A stretch of DNA of 64,000 bases, from assembly GCF_013283665.1 (NCBI RefSeq), contig NZ_JABEKU010000001.1:1674001-1738000 (forward strand), given 5' to 3'. The DNA is from Ensifer sesbaniae. Its GTDB lineage: Bacteria > Pseudomonadota > Alphaproteobacteria > Rhizobiales > Rhizobiaceae. The position numbers and the translations under genes were made by a program. A model generated the notes under the pieces. It was not told where the DNA came from. It worked only from the letters and a program-made list of their open reading frames with translations, and made no database searches. Of the stretch, positions 1 through 9,691 are shown piece after piece. How positions within the stretch are numbered: the first letter of the stretch is position 1; each line of letters opens with the position of its first letter.

Positions 1-1266
1 AAGCAGACGGCAAACGCGGTCGTCAATGTCTACGCCGAACGGGTCGTCGAGCGCCGCTCGATCTTTTCCGGCGATCCCTTCTTCGAGGAATTCTTCGGCC
101 AGCGGATGCCGAACCGTTCGGAAAAGCAATCCTCGCTCGGCTCCGGCGTGATCGTCGGCAAGAATGGCATCGTCGTGACGAACAACCACGTCATCGAGGG
201 CGCCGACGACATCAAGGTGGCGCTGGCCGATGGCCGCGAGTTTCCCTGCAAGATCGTGCTCAAGGATGACCGGCTCGACCTGGCGGTGCTGAAGATCCAG
301 TCGGACGGCCCGTTCGAGATCGTCCCGCTCGGCGATTCCGATGCGGTCGAAGTCGGCGATCTCGTTCTCGCGATCGGCAATCCCTTCGGCGTCGGCCAGA
401 CGGTGACGAGCGGCATCGTCTCGGCGCTCGCGCGCAACCAGGTCTCGTCGGGCGATTTCGGCTTCTTCATCCAGACGGATGCGGCAATCAACCCGGGCAA
501 TTCCGGCGGGGGCCTCATCGATATGAATGGCCAGCTCATCGGCATCAACACCGCGATCTTCTCCAAGGGGGGCGGTTCGAACGGCGTCGGCTTCGCCATC
601 CCGGCCAATCTGGTGAAGGTCTTCGTCGCCTCCGCCGAAGGCGGTAACGGCACCTTCGTGCGTCCCTTCATCGGCGCAAGCTTCGAACCGGTGACCTCTG
701 AAGTCGCCGAAGCCCTCGGCCTCAACCGCGCCCGTGGCGCGCTGGTGACTGCTGTCGTGGCGGGTGGCCCGGCCGAACAGGCGGGCATCAAGCCGGGACA
801 GGTGATCACCGCCGTCAACGGCATCGACGTCGAACACCCGGATGCGCTCGGCTACCGCCTGACGACGGTGGGCATCGGTCACGAGGCGCATGTCACCGTG
901 TCGGAAAACGGCAAAACCCGTGACGTGACGCTGAAGCTCGATCGGGCGCCCGAGACGTCGCCGCGCGACGAACGGTTGATCGAAGGGCGCAATCCCTTCG
1001 CCGGCGCGGTCGTCGCCAACCTGTCGCCGCGGCTTGCCGACGAGTTGCGCATGTCGACCTCGCTGCAAGGAGTCGTCGTCATGGAGGTCAACCGCGGCTC
1101 GCCTGCGGCACGCATCGGCCTGGAGCCGAAGGACATCGTGCGCTCGGTCAACGGCACCGCGATCGACACGTCCAAGACATTGGAGCATGTGATGGCCGAC
1201 GATGCCTCCTTCTGGCGCGTCGAGATCGAGCGGGACGGGCAATTGATCCGTCAGTTCTTCCGATGA
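1..1266 (+). CDS. DegP/HtrA-family periplasmic serine protease (5'-truncated)
   Basis: The reading frame is open from base 1, so the N-terminus and any signal peptide lie outside the window; 421 residues are visible. The trypsin-like protease domain shows the catalytic triad: His63 (in NNHVIEG), Asp93 (DRLDLAVL) and Ser168 (NPGNSGGG), numbered from the first visible codon. Two PDZ domains follow, at about residues 219-305 and 331-420, which is the DegP/DegQ arrangement. The family degrades or refolds damaged envelope proteins in the periplasm. The stop codon overlaps the start of rarA in an ATGA junction, so the two are probably co-transcribed. Rhizobia carry several DegP paralogues, so I give no gene number. 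Confidence 0.93.
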   Translation, partial: KQTANAVVNVYAERVVERRSIFSGDPFFEEFFGQRMPNRSEKQSSLGSGVIVGKNGIVVTNNHVIEGADDIKVALADGREFPCKIVLKDDRLDLAVLKIQSDGPFEIVPLGDSDAVEVGDLVLAIGNPFGVGQTVTSGIVSALARNQVSSGDFGFFIQTDAAINPGNSGGGLIDMNGQLIGINTAIFSKGGGSNGVGFAIPANLVKVFVASAEGGNGTFVRPFIGASFEPVTSEVAEALGLNRARGALVTAVVAGGPAEQAGIKPGQVITAVNGIDVEHPDALGYRLTTVGIGHEAHVTVSENGKTRDVTLKLDRAPETSPRDERLIEGRNPFAGAVVANLSPRLADELRMSTSLQGVVVMEVNRGSPAARIGLEPKDIVRSVNGTAIDTSKTLEHVMADDASFWRVEIERDGQLIRQFFR

Positions 1267-2576
1267 GCGATCTCTTCTCCGCCTCCGAACCTCCTGAGAT
1301 GGCCTCGGCAAGACCGCTTGCCGACAGGCTTCGTCCGCGCACGCTTGCCGAAGTCACCGGTCAGGAACACCTGACCGGGGACGATGGCGTGCTGTCGCGC
1401 ATGATCGCGTCGGGATCTCTCGGATCGATGATCTTCTGGGGGCCGCCGGGTACCGGCAAGACGACCGTGGCGCGGTTGCTTTCGGGGGAGGCAGGGCTCG
1501 CCTTCGAGCAGATTTCGGCCATCTTCTCTGGCGTCGCCGATCTCAAGAAGGTGTTCGAAGCGGCGCGTGCGCGGCGCATGTCCGGCCGGCAGACCCTGCT
1601 CTTCGTCGACGAGATCCACCGCTTCAATCGCGCCCAGCAGGATAGCTTCCTGCCTGTCATGGAAGACGGCACCGTCATCCTCGTCGGTGCAACGACGGAA
1701 AACCCGTCCTTCGAGCTCAATGCCGCTCTGCTGTCTCGCGCCCGCGTATTGACGTTCAAGCCGCATGACGAAGACAGCATCCAGGAGCTGCTATCGCGAG
1801 CCGAGCAGGCGGAAGGCAAGACGCTGCCGCTTGATGCGGATGCGCGTGCCAGCTTGATCCGCATGGCCGATGGCGATGGCCGGGCGGCCCTGACATTGGC
1901 CGAGGAAGTCTGGCGGGCGGCCCGGCGCGACGAAATCTTCGATGCGGCAGCACTTCAAAACATCGTACAACGCCGGGCGCCGGTCTACGACAAGGGCCAG
2001 GACGGCCACTACAATCTGATTTCCGCATTGCATAAGTCGGTACGCGGCTCCGATCCGGATGCTGCCCTCTACTATCTCTGCCGCATGTTCGACGCTGGCG
2101 AGGATCCGCTTTATCTTGGGCGACGCCTGGTGCGCATGGCGGTCGAAGACATCGGCCTCGCCGACCCTCAGGCGCTGGTGATCTGCAACGCCGCCAAGGA
2201 CGCCTATGATTATCTCGGTTCGCCGGAGGGCGAGCTGGCGCTCGCCGAGGCCTGCGTCTATCTGGCGACCGCGCCGAAGTCGAATGGCGTTTACACTGCC
2301 TACAAGGCGGCGATGCGCGCTGCCAAGGAAAACGGCTCGCTGCTGCCGCCGAAACACATCCTCAACGCACCGACCAAGCTGATGAAAGGCGAAGGCTACG
2401 GCGACGGCTATCGTTACGATCATGACGAACCGGATGCTTTCTCTGGCCAGGATTATTTTCCGAAAAAGATGGGCCGCCAGACCTTCTACGACCCGCCGGA
2501 GCGCGGCTTCGAGCGCGAAATCCGCAAGCGGCTGGAATGGTGGGCGAAACTGCGCCGGGAGCGCACTGCTCCGTAG
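1263..2576 (+). CDS. rarA: Replication-associated recombination protein A (AAA+ ATPase)
   Basis: This 437-residue AAA+ ATPase belongs to the RarA/MgsA (Mgs1/WRNIP1) family, which acts at stalled replication forks and is related to clamp-loader subunits. Walker A is GPPGTGKT at residues 60-67 and Walker B is LLFVDEIH at about 112-119. The N-terminal RPRTLAEVTGQEHL motif and the C-terminal MgsA-type domain (ALYYLCRMFDAGEDPLYLGRRL region) match the family over normal length. The start codon overlaps the stop of the protease gene upstream by four bases, suggesting translational coupling. Confidence 0.95.
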   Translation: MSDLFSASEPPEMASARPLADRLRPRTLAEVTGQEHLTGDDGVLSRMIASGSLGSMIFWGPPGTGKTTVARLLSGEAGLAFEQISAIFSGVADLKKVFEAARARRMSGRQTLLFVDEIHRFNRAQQDSFLPVMEDGTVILVGATTENPSFELNAALLSRARVLTFKPHDEDSIQELLSRAEQAEGKTLPLDADARASLIRMADGDGRAALTLAEEVWRAARRDEIFDAAALQNIVQRRAPVYDKGQDGHYNLISALHKSVRGSDPDAALYYLCRMFDAGEDPLYLGRRLVRMAVEDIGLADPQALVICNAAKDAYDYLGSPEGELALAEACVYLATAPKSNGVYTAYKAAMRAAKENGSLLPPKHILNAPTKLMKGEGYGDGYRYDHDEPDAFSGQDYFPKKMGRQTFYDPPERGFEREIRKRLEWWAKLRRERTAP

Positions 2577-2747
2577 CGCCTATCCGGAAAAGCGTAAGAC
2601 CGCTTCCCTTTGCGAAATTCCTGGCTCGCAGGAACCCCACTTGTTTTCAAGCAATGCGTGAAACGATCTAGCTTTGCCACCGGTGCAAAGCTGATCTGTC
2701 CGTGGTTGCCTTGCTGTCGGCACCGGTGTGTGGGATAGAGCCTGCAT

Positions 2748-2805
2748 TGCAGACGGCTGCACGGTTCGCAAAGTCGATACCGAACATCCGCGGGGACGGC
2801 CTCGC
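2748..2805 (+). promoter_or_regulatory. Guanidine-II (mini-ykkC) riboswitch
   Basis: Two perfect hairpins, each closed by an ACGG tetraloop, lie just upstream of the SMR exporter gene. The first pairs TGCAG with CTGCA around loop 2753-2756. The second pairs GCGGGG with CCTCGC (one G-T wobble) around loop 2796-2799. The tandem ACGR-loop hairpins are the defining feature of the mini-ykkC motif, which binds free guanidinium and switches on sugE/gdx-type exporters. The second stem ends ten bases before the GGGAG ribosome binding site at 2815-2819, consistent with control of translation initiation. Confidence 0.88.
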
Positions 2806-2825
2806 TCCAACCTTGGGAGTTTGAC

Positions 2826-3140
2826 ATGGCCTGGTTCCTTCTTCTGCTTGCCGGTGTCCTCGAAATCGGCTGGGCAATCGGTCTCAAATACACGGATGGC
2901 TTTACGCGCGTCACGCCGACGATCCTGACCGTCGGGTCGATGATCCTCAGTGTCGTGCTGCTCGGTCTTGCCGTGCGCAGCCTGCCTCTTGGCACGGCCT
3001 ACGCGGTCTGGACCGGCATCGGCACCGTCGGCACCGTCATCCTCGGCATCTTCCTGTTCGCGGAGCCCGCGACCTTCATCCGTCTCGGCTGCATCGCGCT
3101 CATCGTCAGCGGCATTGCCGGACTGAAGCTCGCTGCCTAA
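2826..3140 (+). CDS. sugE: SMR-family guanidinium exporter (Gdx/SugE type)
   Basis: This 104-residue protein has four predicted transmembrane helices and the conserved glutamate in helix 1 ([13 protein letters not shown]) that binds substrate in the small multidrug resistance family. The [11 protein letters not shown] and [14 protein letters not shown] segments are those of the SugE/Gdx branch, which exports guanidinium in exchange for protons, rather than the EmrE polydrug branch. Start choice is supported by GGGAG at 2815-2819. The guanidine-II riboswitch immediately upstream independently supports guanidinium as the physiological substrate. The gene appears to be a single-gene unit, ending before a bidirectional terminator at 3203-3236. 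Confidence 0.93.
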   Translation: MAWFLLLLAGVLEIGWAIGLKYTDGFTRVTPTILTVGSMILSVVLLGLAVRSLPLGTAYAVWTGIGTVGTVILGIFLFAEPATFIRLGCIALIVSGIAGLKLAA

Positions 3141-3202
3141 CGCTGCGTACTGCATTGCCGTAGCGTCAGGCTCTCGAAGCGGCGGCCATAGTTACAAATG
3201 AA

Positions 3203-3236
3203 GCGGGCTGCGCGTCATGAAGGACGCGCAGCCCGC
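3203..3236. terminator. Bidirectional hairpin between convergent genes
   Basis: A perfect 14-bp inverted repeat with a six-base loop lies between the convergent ends of sugE and the ATP12 gene. Short T-rich runs follow it on the minus strand and AT-rich sequence on the plus strand. Confidence 0.7.
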
Positions 3237-3265
3237 AATCGTATTCAGCGATGTGGCGTTCTCGT

Positions 3266-4051
3266 TTAGCGCAGGGCGTCGAGCACCGCCGCGGTCGCCT
3301 GCATTTCCTGCCAGCGGTTCTCCCGCCGGCGGAAGGCCTCGTCGTCGGTTCCCCAATGCTCGATCTGCCAGTCCTCGTCCACATGCGCGGCCGTCCAAGC
3401 CTCTTCGGCGGAGAGCCTGCCCGAGGCGAAGGCGAGCGCCAAGAGGGCCGAGCCCGTCAGGCTCGTCACCGTGTGGACGCAGGTGAGGCCGAGCGGCGTC
3501 GCGAAGGCACGCAAGCCTTCCGCATAGGCAGCGAGTGCTTCTTCCGGCTGTTCCTGATGGATCACGCCTTCGGCAAGGATGAAGCGGGCGCCGAGCGTTT
3601 GTTGTGCCCAATCGAGCACTGGATTCCAGATTTCGTTCTGGCGCGCGACGAGACCTTCCGGACTGTCGGCGCGGTAGCAGAGCATATCGGTTCCGGCGAA
3701 GCGCAGGATGTCATCGAAGACCGAGCGCTGGTCCTTGGCGACGCCGTCGAGTGCCGTGTTGACGATGCGGGTGACCGGCATCTGGCCGGGGTCGATGACC
3801 GCGGTCTGTGCCTCCCATTCGGCGGCGAGAATCTCCGCGAGCTTGCGCGTCGGCACGGCAAGCGGCTGTTTTGCCGGCGTGCGCACCGTCCGGCCATCGA
3901 GCAGCACGCTGTGCGTATCGCCGTCGACCGCAGCGACACTGACCTCTTTGTAGAAGCGCTTCGGCAGCGGTTTCAGCATCTGGATCTGTGCGCGGCGGAC
4001 CGGATCCTCGTGGCTCATCGCACCGGTGAGTTCGTCGCGAATATCAGGCAT
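3266..4051 (-). CDS. ATP12-family F1-ATPase assembly chaperone
   Basis: This 261-residue protein matches the ATP12 family, which in mitochondria binds the F1 alpha subunit during ATP synthase assembly and is widely present in alphaproteobacteria. Recognisable segments are KRFYKEV near the N-terminus, LLDGRTVRTPAKQPL, AAEWEAQ, DPGQMPVTRIVNTALD, the TDMLCYRA block and the C-terminal DEDWQIEHWG. The frame is open upstream to 4231, but ATG at 4049-4051 gives the family-like N-terminus and overlaps the end of the HAD gene by 8 bases. It is the last gene of the minus-strand run rluC - HAD - ATP12. Confidence 0.9.
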   Translation of the reverse strand: MPDIRDELTGAMSHEDPVRRAQIQMLKPLPKRFYKEVSVAAVDGDTHSVLLDGRTVRTPAKQPLAVPTRKLAEILAAEWEAQTAVIDPGQMPVTRIVNTALDGVAKDQRSVFDDILRFAGTDMLCYRADSPEGLVARQNEIWNPVLDWAQQTLGARFILAEGVIHQEQPEEALAAYAEGLRAFATPLGLTCVHTVTSLTGSALLALAFASGRLSAEEAWTAAHVDEDWQIEHWGTDDEAFRRRENRWQEMQATAAVLDALR

Positions 4052-4709
4052 GATTGTGTTCCATCCATTCAATGATGTCAGCCGGCGTCTGGGCAACGAA
4101 ATCCGCGCCTGCCTCGATGAGGTCAGGGACGGATGCATAACCCCAGGCGACGCCGATGGCGGCGGCACCGGCTGCCTTGGCCATCTGCATGTCGTAGATC
4201 GCGTCGCCGATGACGACCGTATCCTTCGCATCGATGCCGGCTTCCGAGCAGCACTCCGTCACCATTGCCGGATGCGGCTTGGAGGGGCAATCGTCGGCCG
4301 TACGGGAAACGAAGAAGATGCTGTCGAAGCCGTGAGTTGCCGCGATATGGGTCAGGCCGCGCCGCGACTTTCCGGTGACGGCACCGATCAGCAGTTCATG
4401 GCGCGACGAGAGCGTCTGCATCATGTCGGCGATGCCCGGAAACAACAGCTCCTGGAAGCCGGCTTCGCCGCGCACGCCTGCGAAAATCGCCTTATAGTGT
4501 GCCGTCATCGCCAGCGCCAGGTCGTCCACGTGCTCGCGGCCGAGCAGGCGGGCAATGGCGATGTCCAGGGTCAGGCCGATGATGCCCTTGGTCGCCGAAA
4601 GGGGCGGGCGCTCGCGGTCGAAGGCCTGGAAGGTGCGCGCCATCACTTCATGGATCAGGCCACCGCTGTCGACCAGTGTCCCGTCACAGTCGAAGAGAGC
4701 CAGTTTCAT
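4044..4709 (-). CDS. HAD-superfamily hydrolase, phosphoglycolate phosphatase-like
   Basis: This 221-residue haloacid dehalogenase-type phosphatase has motif I DCDGTLVDSGG (nucleophile Asp7, acid/base Asp9), motif II at GAVTGKS, motif III with the conserved lysine in SKPHPAM, and motif IV VVIGDAIYDMQMA. The cap lies between motifs I and II, as in Gph/PGP-type phosphatases. The true substrate cannot be read from sequence. ATG at 4709 was chosen over an in-frame TTG one codon upstream; it overlaps the rluC stop by one base (TGATG). Both flanking junctions overlap, so the gene is translationally coupled to rluC and ATP12. Confidence 0.9.
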   Translation of the reverse strand: MKLALFDCDGTLVDSGGLIHEVMARTFQAFDRERPPLSATKGIIGLTLDIAIARLLGREHVDDLALAMTAHYKAIFAGVRGEAGFQELLFPGIADMMQTLSSRHELLIGAVTGKSRRGLTHIAATHGFDSIFFVSRTADDCPSKPHPAMVTECCSEAGIDAKDTVVIGDAIYDMQMAKAAGAAAIGVAWGYASVPDLIEAGADFVAQTPADIIEWMEHNHA

Positions 4710-5701
4710 CAATCTTCCTCGTTCGCAGCATTCTCGTCGAAACCGAGCAGGTTCCAGCTCTGCACCATGTGCGGCGGCAGCGGTGCGGTCACCTGCAGGC
4801 GACCGCCGTTCGGATGCGGGATGTCGATGTGCCGGGCATGCAGGTGCAACCGGTTCTGAATACCGCCCGGGAACGACCAGTTGATGTCGGCCTCGAAATA
4901 TTTGGGATCGCCGATGATCGGATGACCGATATGGGCTGCGTGCACGCGCAGCTGATGGGTGCGGCCGGTATAGGGCTCCATCTCCAGCCAGGCGAGGTTC
5001 TGGCCGGCCTGTTCGACGATCCGGTAGTAGGAGATCGCGTGATCGGCGCCCTCGTCGCCATGCTTGGCAATACGCATGCGGTCGCCATCCGGCGTCTGTT
5101 CCTTGACGAGCCAGGTGGAGATCCGGTCTTCACGCTTTCGCGGCACACCTTTCACCAGGGCCCAATAGGTCTTCTTGGTGTCACGCTCGCGGAAGGCGGC
5201 CGTCAGTTGCTGGGCAGCACCGCGGGTGCGGGCGATCACCAGCACGCCCGAGGTGTCGCGGTCGAGCCGGTGCACCAGGCGCGGTTTTTCACCCTTCTGG
5301 TTGGTCCAGGCCTCGAGCATCTTGTCGATATGACGGCTGACGCCGGAGCCGCCCTGGACGGCAAGGCCGGCCGGCTTGTTCAGCACGATGACCTTTGCAT
5401 CCTCATGCAGCACCATGCGCGACAGAAGCTCGCCATCCGGAGAATGCCTGAGATCACGGCCACCGATCGGGCCGGTCTTGGTCTCCTTCGGGTCGACGCC
5501 GAGCGGCGGAATGCGGATCGTCTGGCCGGGCTGGACGCGGGTGTCGGATTTGGCGCGCGCGCCATCGACGCGAATCTGGCCGGAGCGCAGGAGTTTCTGC
5601 AGCGGACCGAAGCCCAACCCGGGAAAGTGCACCTTGAACCAGCGGTCGAGACGCATGCCGGCCTCGTCACCATCCACTTGTCTGTGTTCTATACCTGCCA
5701 T
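4709..5701 (-). CDS. rluC: RluA/RluC-family 23S rRNA pseudouridine synthase
   Basis: This 330-residue protein has an N-terminal S4 RNA-binding domain (MRLDRWFKVHFPGL through IRVDGARAKSDTRVQPGQ) followed by the RluA-type catalytic domain. The catalytic aspartate lies in HRLDRDTSG, and the family segments VLNKPAGLAVQGG, YTGRTHQLRVHA and GHPIIGDPKY are intact. The family isomerises specific uridines in 23S rRNA; RluC versus another RluA paralogue is inferred from architecture. The open frame runs upstream to 6340, but ATG at 5699-5701 gives a normal N-terminus and the upstream part lies over crcB in another frame. Confidence 0.9.
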   Translation of the reverse strand: MAGIEHRQVDGDEAGMRLDRWFKVHFPGLGFGPLQKLLRSGQIRVDGARAKSDTRVQPGQTIRIPPLGVDPKETKTGPIGGRDLRHSPDGELLSRMVLHEDAKVIVLNKPAGLAVQGGSGVSRHIDKMLEAWTNQKGEKPRLVHRLDRDTSGVLVIARTRGAAQQLTAAFRERDTKKTYWALVKGVPRKREDRISTWLVKEQTPDGDRMRIAKHGDEGADHAISYYRIVEQAGQNLAWLEMEPYTGRTHQLRVHAAHIGHPIIGDPKYFEADINWSFPGGIQNRLHLHARHIDIPHPNGGRLQVTAPLPPHMVQSWNLLGFDENAANEED

Positions 5702-5817
5702 TTGAGCGAACCTGCCTTCCGTTTCCGCAGCGTCGCGCGTCAGTCCGAAGCTCCTGCGGCTGGGATGGACGCAAGAAAACGCTTCAGGCGCGCAAAGGCT
5801 GCCGCAATCCTTTAGCC

Positions 5818-5866
5818 GCTGCATGATAATGCCCTCGAAACGATGACGGTCGAGGACCAATGCAGC
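5818..5866. repeat. Degenerate palindromic intergenic element
   Basis: In the 212-bp gap between rluC and crcB, a roughly 47-49 base imperfect palindrome begins GCTGCAT and ends ATGCAGC, with an inner CCTCG/CGAGG stem. Its length and CTGCAT/ATGCAG ends resemble the 48-base elements at 10246, 20632 and 33760, so it may be a degenerate member. Nothing else is recognisable in the gap. Confidence 0.45.
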
Positions 5867-5913
5867 ACGCGCCGCGTTTCTCTCTGGAGACGCAGCGCCT
5901 GTAGGAGCAGCCT

Positions 5914-6291
5914 TTAGACTATTGCGCGCACCAGAGCCAGCCCGCTGAAGACCGCCAAGATCGAAAGCGCGACGCTGGCGATTACATAGATGACGGAAAG
6001 CACGACATCGCCGCGCTCGGCCAGCGTGATTGCATCCAGCGAGAAGGCGGAGAAGGTCGTGTACCCACCGAGGACGCCGGTGATGAGGAACACGCGCATT
6101 TCCGGCGACGCGCCGAACTTGCGCATGATCATCTCCACCAGCAGGCCGATCAGGAACGAGCCTGTGACGTTGACGCCGAGGGTGCCCCACGGGAAGCTGG
6201 GCCCGAAGCGGTGGATAGCCCAGAGCCCGGCGAGGTAGCGCAAGATCGAGCCGATCGCGCCGCCGGCGCCGACGAGAAAGAGGTGGGTCAT
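5914..6291 (-). CDS. crcB: CrcB/Fluc fluoride ion channel
   Basis: This 125-residue four-helix membrane protein matches CrcB/Fluc, a dual-topology dimeric channel that exports fluoride. The family motifs are present: GGAIGSILRYL, PWGTLGVNVTGSFLIG (with the channel-lining Asn) and the GVLGGYTTFSAFS phenylalanine-box segment. ATG at 6291 gives the standard length; an in-frame TTG at 6309 would add six residues. The start is 24 bases after the fghA stop on the same strand, so it is probably in that operon. I see no fluoride riboswitch upstream of the operon. Confidence 0.94.
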   Translation of the reverse strand: MTHLFLVGAGGAIGSILRYLAGLWAIHRFGPSFPWGTLGVNVTGSFLIGLLVEMIMRKFGASPEMRVFLITGVLGGYTTFSAFSLDAITLAERGDVVLSVIYVIASVALSILAVFSGLALVRAIV

Positions 6292-6315
6292 CAGTCGCTC
6301 CGCGGTCAAATCGGC

Positions 6316-7149
6316 TCAGGCCAGCCTGTCGGCATGCCACTTCAGATGATCGTCCATGAAGGTCGAGATGAAGTAATAGGAGTGGTCGTAGCGCTCATGC
6401 ATCCGCAGCGTCAGACCGATGCCCGTGCCCTTCACGGCGTCTTCGAACAGCCAGGGGCGCAGTCCGCTTTCGAGGAAGCTGTCTGCCTTGCCCTGGTCGA
6501 CCAGGAATTCGGGGAAGCGTGCGCCATCCTGGACGAGGGCGCAGGCATCGTATTGCCGCCAGGCTGCGCGATCGGTTCCAAGGTACTTCTCGAAGGCGCC
6601 GATCGACCAATCAGCGGTCGACGGCTCGACGATCGGCGCGAAAGCCGAGCAGCTCCTGAAGCGGTCCGGCTGCTTGAGCGCGATCGTCATCGCGCCGTGA
6701 CCGCCCATTGAATGTCCGAAGATCCCCTGGCGGCTCATGTCCATGCGGAAGTGCTGGCTGACGAAGGCGGGCAGCTCTTCGGTAATGTAGGTGTACATCT
6801 GATAGTGCTCGGCCCAGGGCTTCTCGGTGGCGTCGAGATAGAACCCGGCGCCTTTGCCCATCTGCCAATTCGTCAACTCGTCGGGGACGTCGGTGCCGCG
6901 CGGGCTGGTATCCGGGCAGACGATGATGAGGCCGAGCTCGGACGCCATGCGCCGGTACTCGCCCTTCTCCATGACGTTCGCGTGCGTGCAGGTGAGGCCG
7001 GACAGGTACCAGACGACCGGCCTCGGTTCCTTGATAGCCTGTGGCGGTACGAAGACGGCGAAAGTCATCTCGCCCTTGCAGGCCTCGGATTCGTGCGAAA
7101 AGACGCCCTGCATGCCGCCGAAGGCGGTGTTTTGCGAAAGGACTTTCAT
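6316..7149 (-). CDS. fghA: S-formylglutathione hydrolase
   Basis: This 277-residue esterase-D-family alpha/beta hydrolase cleaves S-formylglutathione to formate and glutathione, the second step of glutathione-dependent formaldehyde oxidation. The nucleophile is Ser147 in GHSMGG. Other typical segments are VWYLSGLTCTHANVMEKGE, CPDTSPRGTDVP and the C-terminal YDHSYYFISTFMDDH, which carries the catalytic His. ATG at 7147-7149 is preceded by AAGGAG on the minus strand. The pathway partner frmA is 1.3 kb away on the same strand, separated by DUF1345 and UPF0178 genes. Confidence 0.95.
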   Translation of the reverse strand: MKVLSQNTAFGGMQGVFSHESEACKGEMTFAVFVPPQAIKEPRPVVWYLSGLTCTHANVMEKGEYRRMASELGLIIVCPDTSPRGTDVPDELTNWQMGKGAGFYLDATEKPWAEHYQMYTYITEELPAFVSQHFRMDMSRQGIFGHSMGGHGAMTIALKQPDRFRSCSAFAPIVEPSTADWSIGAFEKYLGTDRAAWRQYDACALVQDGARFPEFLVDQGKADSFLESGLRPWLFEDAVKGTGIGLTLRMHERYDHSYYFISTFMDDHLKWHADRLA

Positions 7150-7173
7150 GGGATGCTCCTTGGATAATTATGC

Positions 7174-7821
7174 TCAGCCGGCAAGCTGCACGGCCGCGTT
7201 CACGGCGGCGGCGACGAGCACGGTGTTGAAGAAGAACGAGACGATGGCGTGCATCAGGTTGATGCGCCGCATGGTCGTCGTCGTGATGGCGACATCAGAT
7301 GTTTGCGCCGTCATGCCGATGACGAAGGAAAAATAGAGGAAATCATAGCCGCCAGGATCAGGGGTCCCGGGAAAATCGAGGCCGCGCGCCGGCTCCGCTG
7401 CCTGCTTGGTCTGGTCAGCCACCCAATAGACATGGGCATAGTGCATGGCGGCCATCATGTGGATGGTCGCCCAGCCGAGCACGACGGAGGCAAAGGCGAG
7501 GGCGAGCGCCAGGGCGGATGCGGTCTGCTGGGCATTGAGCGCAAAGAACAGCGAGACGAGCGCGGTTGTGGCGGCGCCGAATGTTACAAGGAAGATGACG
7601 GCTTCCGGCTCGTCGGTGTTGCGGGCATGCGTTTTCAGGTGTCTGCCCGTCATCATTCGCAGGCGCCGCCAGCTCATGAAGAGATAGACGCAGAAAAAGG
7701 TGATGGCCGCGGCCACGAGGACAAAGGGGCGCGCAACGAACCAGAGGGCTGGTACGGTCAGAGCTCCGCAGAAGAGGGCGGTGTAGAAGGGCCAGTGCCT
7801 GAGCTTTGTCGTCGCTTTCAT
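7174..7821 (-). CDS. DUF1345 integral membrane protein
   Basis: This 215-residue protein has about five hydrophobic helices and matches the DUF1345 family by its YDFLYFSFVIGMTAQTSDV and RRINLMHAIVSFFFNT segments near the C-terminus. No biochemical function is established. The frame is open to 8157, but ATG at 7819-7821 begins a typical basic N-terminus followed by the first helix. It lies 24 bases upstream of fghA on the same strand and is likely co-transcribed with fghA and crcB. Confidence 0.85.
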   Translation of the reverse strand: MKATTKLRHWPFYTALFCGALTVPALWFVARPFVLVAAAITFFCVYLFMSWRRLRMMTGRHLKTHARNTDEPEAVIFLVTFGAATTALVSLFFALNAQQTASALALALAFASVVLGWATIHMMAAMHYAHVYWVADQTKQAAEPARGLDFPGTPDPGGYDFLYFSFVIGMTAQTSDVAITTTTMRRINLMHAIVSFFFNTVLVAAAVNAAVQLAG

Positions 7822-7870
7822 TGAAATGCCCTTGCGATTGCGGTTGCCCGCAGGATTGCTCGTCGCGCTG

Positions 7871-8311
7871 TCATTTTTTCGACTGGCGTGCGAGTCGGTC
7901 AAGTGTTTCAAGAAAGGCAGAGCGATCCCGTGGGGTGAAGGCGGCGTTGTAGCCCTTGCTCTCGCCGGTTTCGCGCAGGTGTTGGCCAAGATCACGCATG
8001 GCGGATGCCATGCCGATATTGCTCTTGTCGAAGAGGCGGCCCGATGGACCGGTGACCAGTGCGCCGGCGGCAACGCAGCGCGCGGCCAGCGGCACGTCGG
8101 CGGTGACGACGATATCGCCTTCATGCGCCCGTTCCGCGATCCAATCGTCCGCCGCATCGAAGCCCGCCGAGACGATGACGTTGTGCACCATCGGGTCGCG
8201 CGAGGGACGCAGGCCGGAATTGGCGACGAAAGTCACCTCTATTCCATGGCGCTCGGCCACCTTCAGGATTTCCGCCTTCACCGGGCAGGCATCGGCATCG
8301 ACATAGATCAT
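7871..8311 (-). CDS. UPF0178 (DUF188, YaiI/YqxD) protein
   Basis: This 146-residue protein begins MIYVDADACPVKAEI and contains the DIVVTADVPLAARC and GRLFDKSNIG blocks of the YaiI/YqxD family. The fold resembles PIN/NYN-type nucleases, with conserved acidic residues near the start (DADACP) and in the ADVPLA block, but no activity is established. ATG is at 8309-8311. The frmA terminator at 8336-8368 lies just upstream on the same strand, so it probably has its own promoter. Confidence 0.9.
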   Translation of the reverse strand: MIYVDADACPVKAEILKVAERHGIEVTFVANSGLRPSRDPMVHNVIVSAGFDAADDWIAERAHEGDIVVTADVPLAARCVAAGALVTGPSGRLFDKSNIGMASAMRDLGQHLRETGESKGYNAAFTPRDRSAFLETLDRLARQSKK

Positions 8312-8335
8312 CTTGAATCAATTTCTCAACGGACT

Positions 8336-8368
8336 GAAAAAGCGCCGGAAATCAATCGACTCCGGCGC
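8336..8368 (-). terminator. Rho-independent terminator of frmA
   Basis: Read on the minus strand, GCGCCGGA pairs perfectly with TCCGGCGC around an 11-base loop and is followed by a run of five T. It lies downstream of frmA and upstream of the UPF0178 gene. Confidence 0.8.
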
Positions 8369-8388
8369 CGTTCTGAATCGGATTGTGA

Positions 8389-8483
8389 GCAATTCCAGGA
8401 AAAGTGCGAAGCGGTTTTCCGTCCGGAATTGCGTCATTCAGGTTGTGAAGCAATTCCGGGCATAGTTTGAAGCCCGGAACTGC
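8389..8483. repeat. Two adjacent REP-like palindromes
   Basis: Positions 8389-8432 form an imperfect palindrome with ends GCAATTCC and GGAATTGC and an inner GAAAA/GTTTTC stem. Positions 8450-8483 form a second one, GCAATTCCGGGC pairing with GCCCGGAACTGC. The shared GCAATTCC arm and the position between genes point to a rhizobial REP-type element lying 3' of frmA. Confidence 0.65.
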
Positions 8484-8495
8484 GCCACCTGGCGC

Positions 8496-9623
<1,128 letters not shown>

Positions 9624-9691
9624 TTAATTTCTCCCTTGAGCAAAAATGGTTTCGGGCCACCAGGACGGCGGCCCGTTGGAATCGGTAATAG

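Noticed and set aside
6292-7900. Possible fluoride riboswitch for crcB
   Set aside because: crcB sits inside an operon 24 bases after fghA, and no fluoride-riboswitch pseudoknot motif is visible near the operon start.
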